Assembly (NCBI GenBank): GCA_035318925.1
Contig: DATHDS010000028.1
Coordinates: 1 to 27,757, forward strand
From: VAXT01 sp035318925
GTDB taxonomy: Bacteria; Actinomycetota; Thermoleophilia; Gaiellales; Gaiellaceae
DNA: 27,757 bases
Direction: 5' to 3'
In this document: positions 25,187-27,757 of the stretch, piece after piece
Numbering within the stretch: the stretch's first letter is position 1
Layout of the letters: every line of letters starts with the position of its first letter
Position numbers and translations under genes: made by a program
Notes under the pieces: model-generated
The model's input: the letters and a program-made list of their open reading frames with translations, nothing else
What the model was told of the DNA's origin: nothing
The model's database searches: none

Positions 25187-25978
25187 TCAGGGCCCGCTCG
25201 AGGCCCGGCCCCTGAGGACTCGACGGACTCTGCGCGAGAGTGCTCGCACCGGCGACGGGCGCAAGTGGTAGGCGTGCGGGGGCAGCCCACGGCGGCGGAG
25301 GGCTCGTCGGCATCCGCCGTGGTCGTAGCGGATCGCATGGAAGGTCGCCTGCCCGCGTGCGAGGTCGAGCACGAGGAACCGCGCGAGCGCCCGCAACTCC
25401 CGCGACTGCCCGACTGCGCCCGGATTGAGCAGCCACGCCTGCGTGCCCAGGGCAATGGGAGCCCGGCCGCGAGCGGACAACGCCCCTCGCCGCTCATTCC
25501 ATGCCCGTGCCCGGTGGGTGTGCCCGAGGAGCAGGACGCGCGCGTCGGGGTGCTCCGCTTTGAGGCGCCCCAACTGTTCGTCCCTCTGCTCGGGGCGTGT
25601 AACGTATTGCTCGGGATCGTCCAGGGAGCCATGGGCGATCACGACCCCGCCCTCCGCCTCGGCGCGGAGCGGGAGCGTCTCGAGGTAAGCCTGCGTGTCC
25701 TCCCGTAGAGCGAGGCGGGTCCACGCCAGGCTCTCCCGCGCGATGCGGATGCAGCGTCGATCCGAAAGCCGGCCGACTGCGATCAGGTCGTGGTTGCCTG
25801 CGACACAAACCGCCCCCAGCTCGCGAATCAGGTCGACACACTCGTTCGGGAACGGCCCGTAGCCGACGAGATCCCCCGCGACGAGATAGCCGTCCACACG
25901 CTCGCGCCGAAGCGCGCGAAGCGTCGCTTCAAGCGCATGCAGATTGCCGTGGATATCCGCGAGGACGCCGTACCGCAT
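25187..25978 (-). CDS. Calcineurin-like metallophosphoesterase (YfcE/MJ0936-like)
   Basis: 263 residues from the ATG at 25978, preceded by AGGAGAG about eleven bases away. Metal-binding motifs in order: LADIHGN (6-12), VAGDLVGYG (33-41), AGNHD (60-64), IAHGS and GHTHRA. This is the compact cytoplasmic phosphodiesterase fold, unrelated in layout to the giant secreted phosphatase. It has no signal peptide. The C-terminal 40 residues are very basic. The frame is open upstream for 242 more codons, but that lies antisense or out of frame inside the ATP-grasp gene. It sits 50 bases after the ATP-grasp stop and three bases before the propeller-like gene. Confidence 0.88.
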   Translation of the reverse strand: MRYGVLADIHGNLHALEATLRALRRERVDGYLVAGDLVGYGPFPNECVDLIRELGAVCVAGNHDLIAVGRLSDRRCIRIARESLAWTRLALREDTQAYLETLPLRAEAEGGVVIAHGSLDDPEQYVTRPEQRDEQLGRLKAEHPDARVLLLGHTHRARAWNERRGALSARGRAPIALGTQAWLLNPGAVGQSRELRALARFLVLDLARGQATFHAIRYDHGGCRRALRRRGLPPHAYHLRPSPVRALSRRVRRVLRGRASSGP

Positions 25979-26028
25979 CCCGACAGCTTCTCTCCTGGGC
26001 AGCGCCTCGGCTCGTCCCACACGACCGC

Positions 26029-27201
26029 CTAGTTCACCTTGCGCGCGCCGAGGGAGCGGACCCTTGCGCCGAGGACCCCGAGCACGAAGGGCAGCGGGTC
26101 GCTCCACGCGAAGGGCGACTTCACCTCCACGCCCCACATCCAGCGAAGCCATCGCACGAAGCCAATGCCGTCGGCCTTCGCGGCCTGCACGTCGTGTCGG
26201 AGACTGCACCATCGGACACCCGCGCGAGCACGGCCGGCGGAATGCCTCGGCCGTCCTACGAGATCGTCGTAGACGAGCGCGGGAAGGTTCACCCCCGCCC
26301 GCGCGGCCGGGTGATGCCAGAGGTTGAAGCGGGGATTGATTTCGAGCAGGTGCAGGCTGCCGTCCGATCCGCGCTTGAAATCGAACTTTGACACGCCCTC
26401 GAGATTCAGCCGCGCCAAGAGCGTGCGGCCAAGAGCAGCAACCTCCGGGTCGTCGGTGATCACGAGGGCGGTGCTGTAGCCGAACTCGGACGGATACGTC
26501 CTGATCTTCTTTCCCGTGAACTCGCCTGCGATCTGCCCGCTCTCGTCGACATACGCGTGATAGCTCTCGATCAGGCTCTCGGGTCCCTCGACGATCTCCT
26601 GCACGAGGACGTCCAACTGCAGCTCGACCAGCCGGGGCCAGAGCTCGCCCAATGCCTCCCGCGACCGGATCGCTAGCGCCTTCCCGATCGATATCGGCCG
26701 CCACGTCTCATGCTGGCGAGTCAGCGGCTTGAGGACGAGTGGAAACCGCAGATGCACATCCTCCGGTGTTGCGCCGCTGGCCGGGGAAAGCGATTGACCG
26801 CGCGGCACCGGCAGGTCAAGTCGCTCAGCAAGAGCCTGGAACCTGGCCTTGTCCACCAGATCCTCGACCAGCCCCGAATCGGCGACAACGAAGCGAAAGG
26901 CGTCCCTGAGCTGCTCCCGGAATCGCGAAACCACCAGGAGATCCCAGTCGGCCGAGTAGTAGAGCACCGGCTTCTCGGGCTGCCCGCTCCCGAAGCCGAT
27001 CAACCGCGCGACGAACTCCTCCGGCTGCTTCCACGGATCGACCCATGGCACGACGCGGGTGGTGTAGCGCGAGTCCCGCGTGGGAGATCCGGGACGAGCC
27101 ACGACGGCAGATCGAATGCCGGCGAGGCCCAGTGCTCGCACTACCTCGATCGGGCCGATCACACAGGCCAGCGGTCCCGCCCGCCGCTTCTCGGCGGTCA
27201 C
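26029..27201 (-). CDS. ATP-grasp ligase, second copy
   Basis: 390 residues. ATP-grasp elements: LVDKARF (115-121), the lysine in LVLKPL (155-160), the hinge LVQEIVEG (199-206), a flexible FTGKKIRTYPS loop and the metal-binding EINPRFN (287-293). Family members make amide or similar bonds from a carboxylic acid and ATP. GTG start at 27201, preceded by AGGA six bases away. First gene of a leftward operon with the metallophosphoesterase and propeller-like genes. It shares the DKAxF element and the WxDPLPF C-terminal segment with the ATP-grasp protein at 2653-3885, so the two are paralogues placed near opposite ends of the locus. Confidence 0.87.
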   Translation of the reverse strand: MTAEKRRAGPLACVIGPIEVVRALGLAGIRSAVVARPGSPTRDSRYTTRVVPWVDPWKQPEEFVARLIGFGSGQPEKPVLYYSADWDLLVVSRFREQLRDAFRFVVADSGLVEDLVDKARFQALAERLDLPVPRGQSLSPASGATPEDVHLRFPLVLKPLTRQHETWRPISIGKALAIRSREALGELWPRLVELQLDVLVQEIVEGPESLIESYHAYVDESGQIAGEFTGKKIRTYPSEFGYSTALVITDDPEVAALGRTLLARLNLEGVSKFDFKRGSDGSLHLLEINPRFNLWHHPAARAGVNLPALVYDDLVGRPRHSAGRARAGVRWCSLRHDVQAAKADGIGFVRWLRWMWGVEVKSPFAWSDPLPFVLGVLGARVRSLGARKVN

Positions 27202-27430
27202 ACCTCGTCCTGCAACCGTTCATACATGGCACAAACCTACGCGTTCGCGACTCTAGAGCCTCGAACTCGCGTGCGAATCGCCTCCCCGCGCTTTCACGAG
27301 TGACCGACGCAGCAGTTGTCGCAAATGATGGACCGCGATCCTCTGCCGAGGATGGCCTCGTACATTGTCGCGGCCTTGTCGTTCGCGGGCGGTCAGCGTT
27401 CTTCTCGCTCGTGCGAACGCCTCGGCACGT

Positions 27431-27757
27431 TCAGGAGCAGTTCGGCAGTGTCTTCGCCGTCACCGCGTCGGCTGCGCGGTGGAAGCCGCAGTAGTAGACG
27501 GTCTGGTGCTGTGCGTTGGTGCTCGGAGCGCGATACATGAAGATGTTGCTTCGGTTCGCGCCGGTCGTATAGGCGGTGATGCCGTGCCAGTCCACGAGCG
27601 GCGGCTGAGCTGTGTTGGGCAGCGAGTCGACCGAGTACCAGACCTGGTCGAAACCGTCGCTTGTGTTCAGGAACTTGATGTGCTCGACGATGTAGGCCCA
27701 GTGGCCCGTCGAGACCGGGGCCAGGGGGGAGTAGTTCAGCCCCGTAAACGGCGCCGT
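27431..27757 (-). CDS. Polysaccharide-lyase-like protein, C-terminal end (5' part outside window)
   Basis: No start lies inside the window, but 108 codons are open on the minus strand to a TGA at 27431-27433. The peptide includes TGHWAYIVEHIKFLNTS, QVWYSVDSLPNT, TTGANRSNIFMYRA and TVYYCGFHRAADAV, almost the same as the end of the lyase at 2-955. The DNA is also very similar: 27462-27511 is a perfect 50-base inverted match to 875-924. It is thus a recent paralogue in opposite orientation, likely also secreted and glycan-cleaving. Confidence 0.85.
   Translation of the reverse strand, partial: TAPFTGLNYSPLAPVSTGHWAYIVEHIKFLNTSDGFDQVWYSVDSLPNTAQPPLVDWHGITAYTTGANRSNIFMYRAPSTNAQHQTVYYCGFHRAADAVTAKTLPNCS

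Noticed and set aside
25979..26704. Upstream extension of the small metallophosphoesterase
   Set aside because: The part above 26029 lies within the ATP-grasp gene in another frame. The phosphoesterase fold begins at the ATG at 25978, which has a ribosome site.

Overview
The window is GC-rich and its genes are closely packed. It carries one locus for making, exporting and modifying a cell-surface or extracellular polysaccharide, running from edge to edge. Taxonomy is inference: high GC, frequent GTG/TTG starts, no outer-membrane export (Wza-like) gene, and extracellular Ig-like repeats of the type NTSPPTISGT...GQTLSA...YQWRSCD, often met in Actinomycetota of the class Thermoleophilia. I see no tRNA, rRNA, CRISPR array, transposase or phage gene.

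Layout. (1) 2-955 (+): the end of a secreted polysaccharide-lyase-like protein whose upstream part is an almost pure proline tract; the gene begins outside the window. (2) 1033-5773 (-): a tight operon of an HprK-like P-loop protein, a thymidylate-kinase-like P-loop protein, an ATP-grasp ligase and a Wzz/BY-kinase-type chain-length regulator. (3) 5774-6460: the largest non-coding gap, with a good promoter candidate. (4) 6461-8107 (+): the priming sugar-phosphate transferase. (5) 16619-8153 (-): an operon headed by a 1477-residue secreted LamG/FN3/Ig/metallophosphatase protein, followed by a GT4 glycosyltransferase, a formyltransferase, an XrtA-locus-type polysaccharide deacetylase and an ExoA-like GT2. 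(6) 16806-17816 (+): a FemAB-like acyltransferase. (7) 17842-19386 (-): a Wzx-type flippase. (8) 19524-22096 (+): an O-antigen ligase/polymerase coupled to a secreted parallel beta-helix protein. (9) 22120-23943: two divergent NodB-type deacetylases. (10) 24011-27201 (-): a second ATP-grasp ligase, a small metallophosphoesterase and a secreted propeller-like protein. (11) 27431-27757 (-): the C-terminal end of a second lyase, a close paralogue of the first, in the opposite orientation.

How it may work (inference). The priming transferase loads the first sugar on undecaprenyl phosphate; the GT2 and GT4 enzymes extend the unit; the formyltransferase, FemAB and ATP-grasp enzymes may add formyl or amino-acid groups; the flippase and O-antigen ligase-type protein export and polymerise it; the Wzz/BY-kinase sets length; the deacetylases, beta-helix protein and lyases trim the product outside. 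Several genes are of types known from exosortase (XrtA/PEP-CTERM) polysaccharide loci, but no exosortase lies in this window.

The less usual features are the HprK-like/TMK-like/ATP-grasp trio upstream of the BY-kinase, the giant repeat-built phosphatase at the head of the glycosyltransferase operon, and the pair of near-identical lyase ends that bracket the locus as an inverted repeat. All calls rest on reading motifs by eye; no database search was possible.
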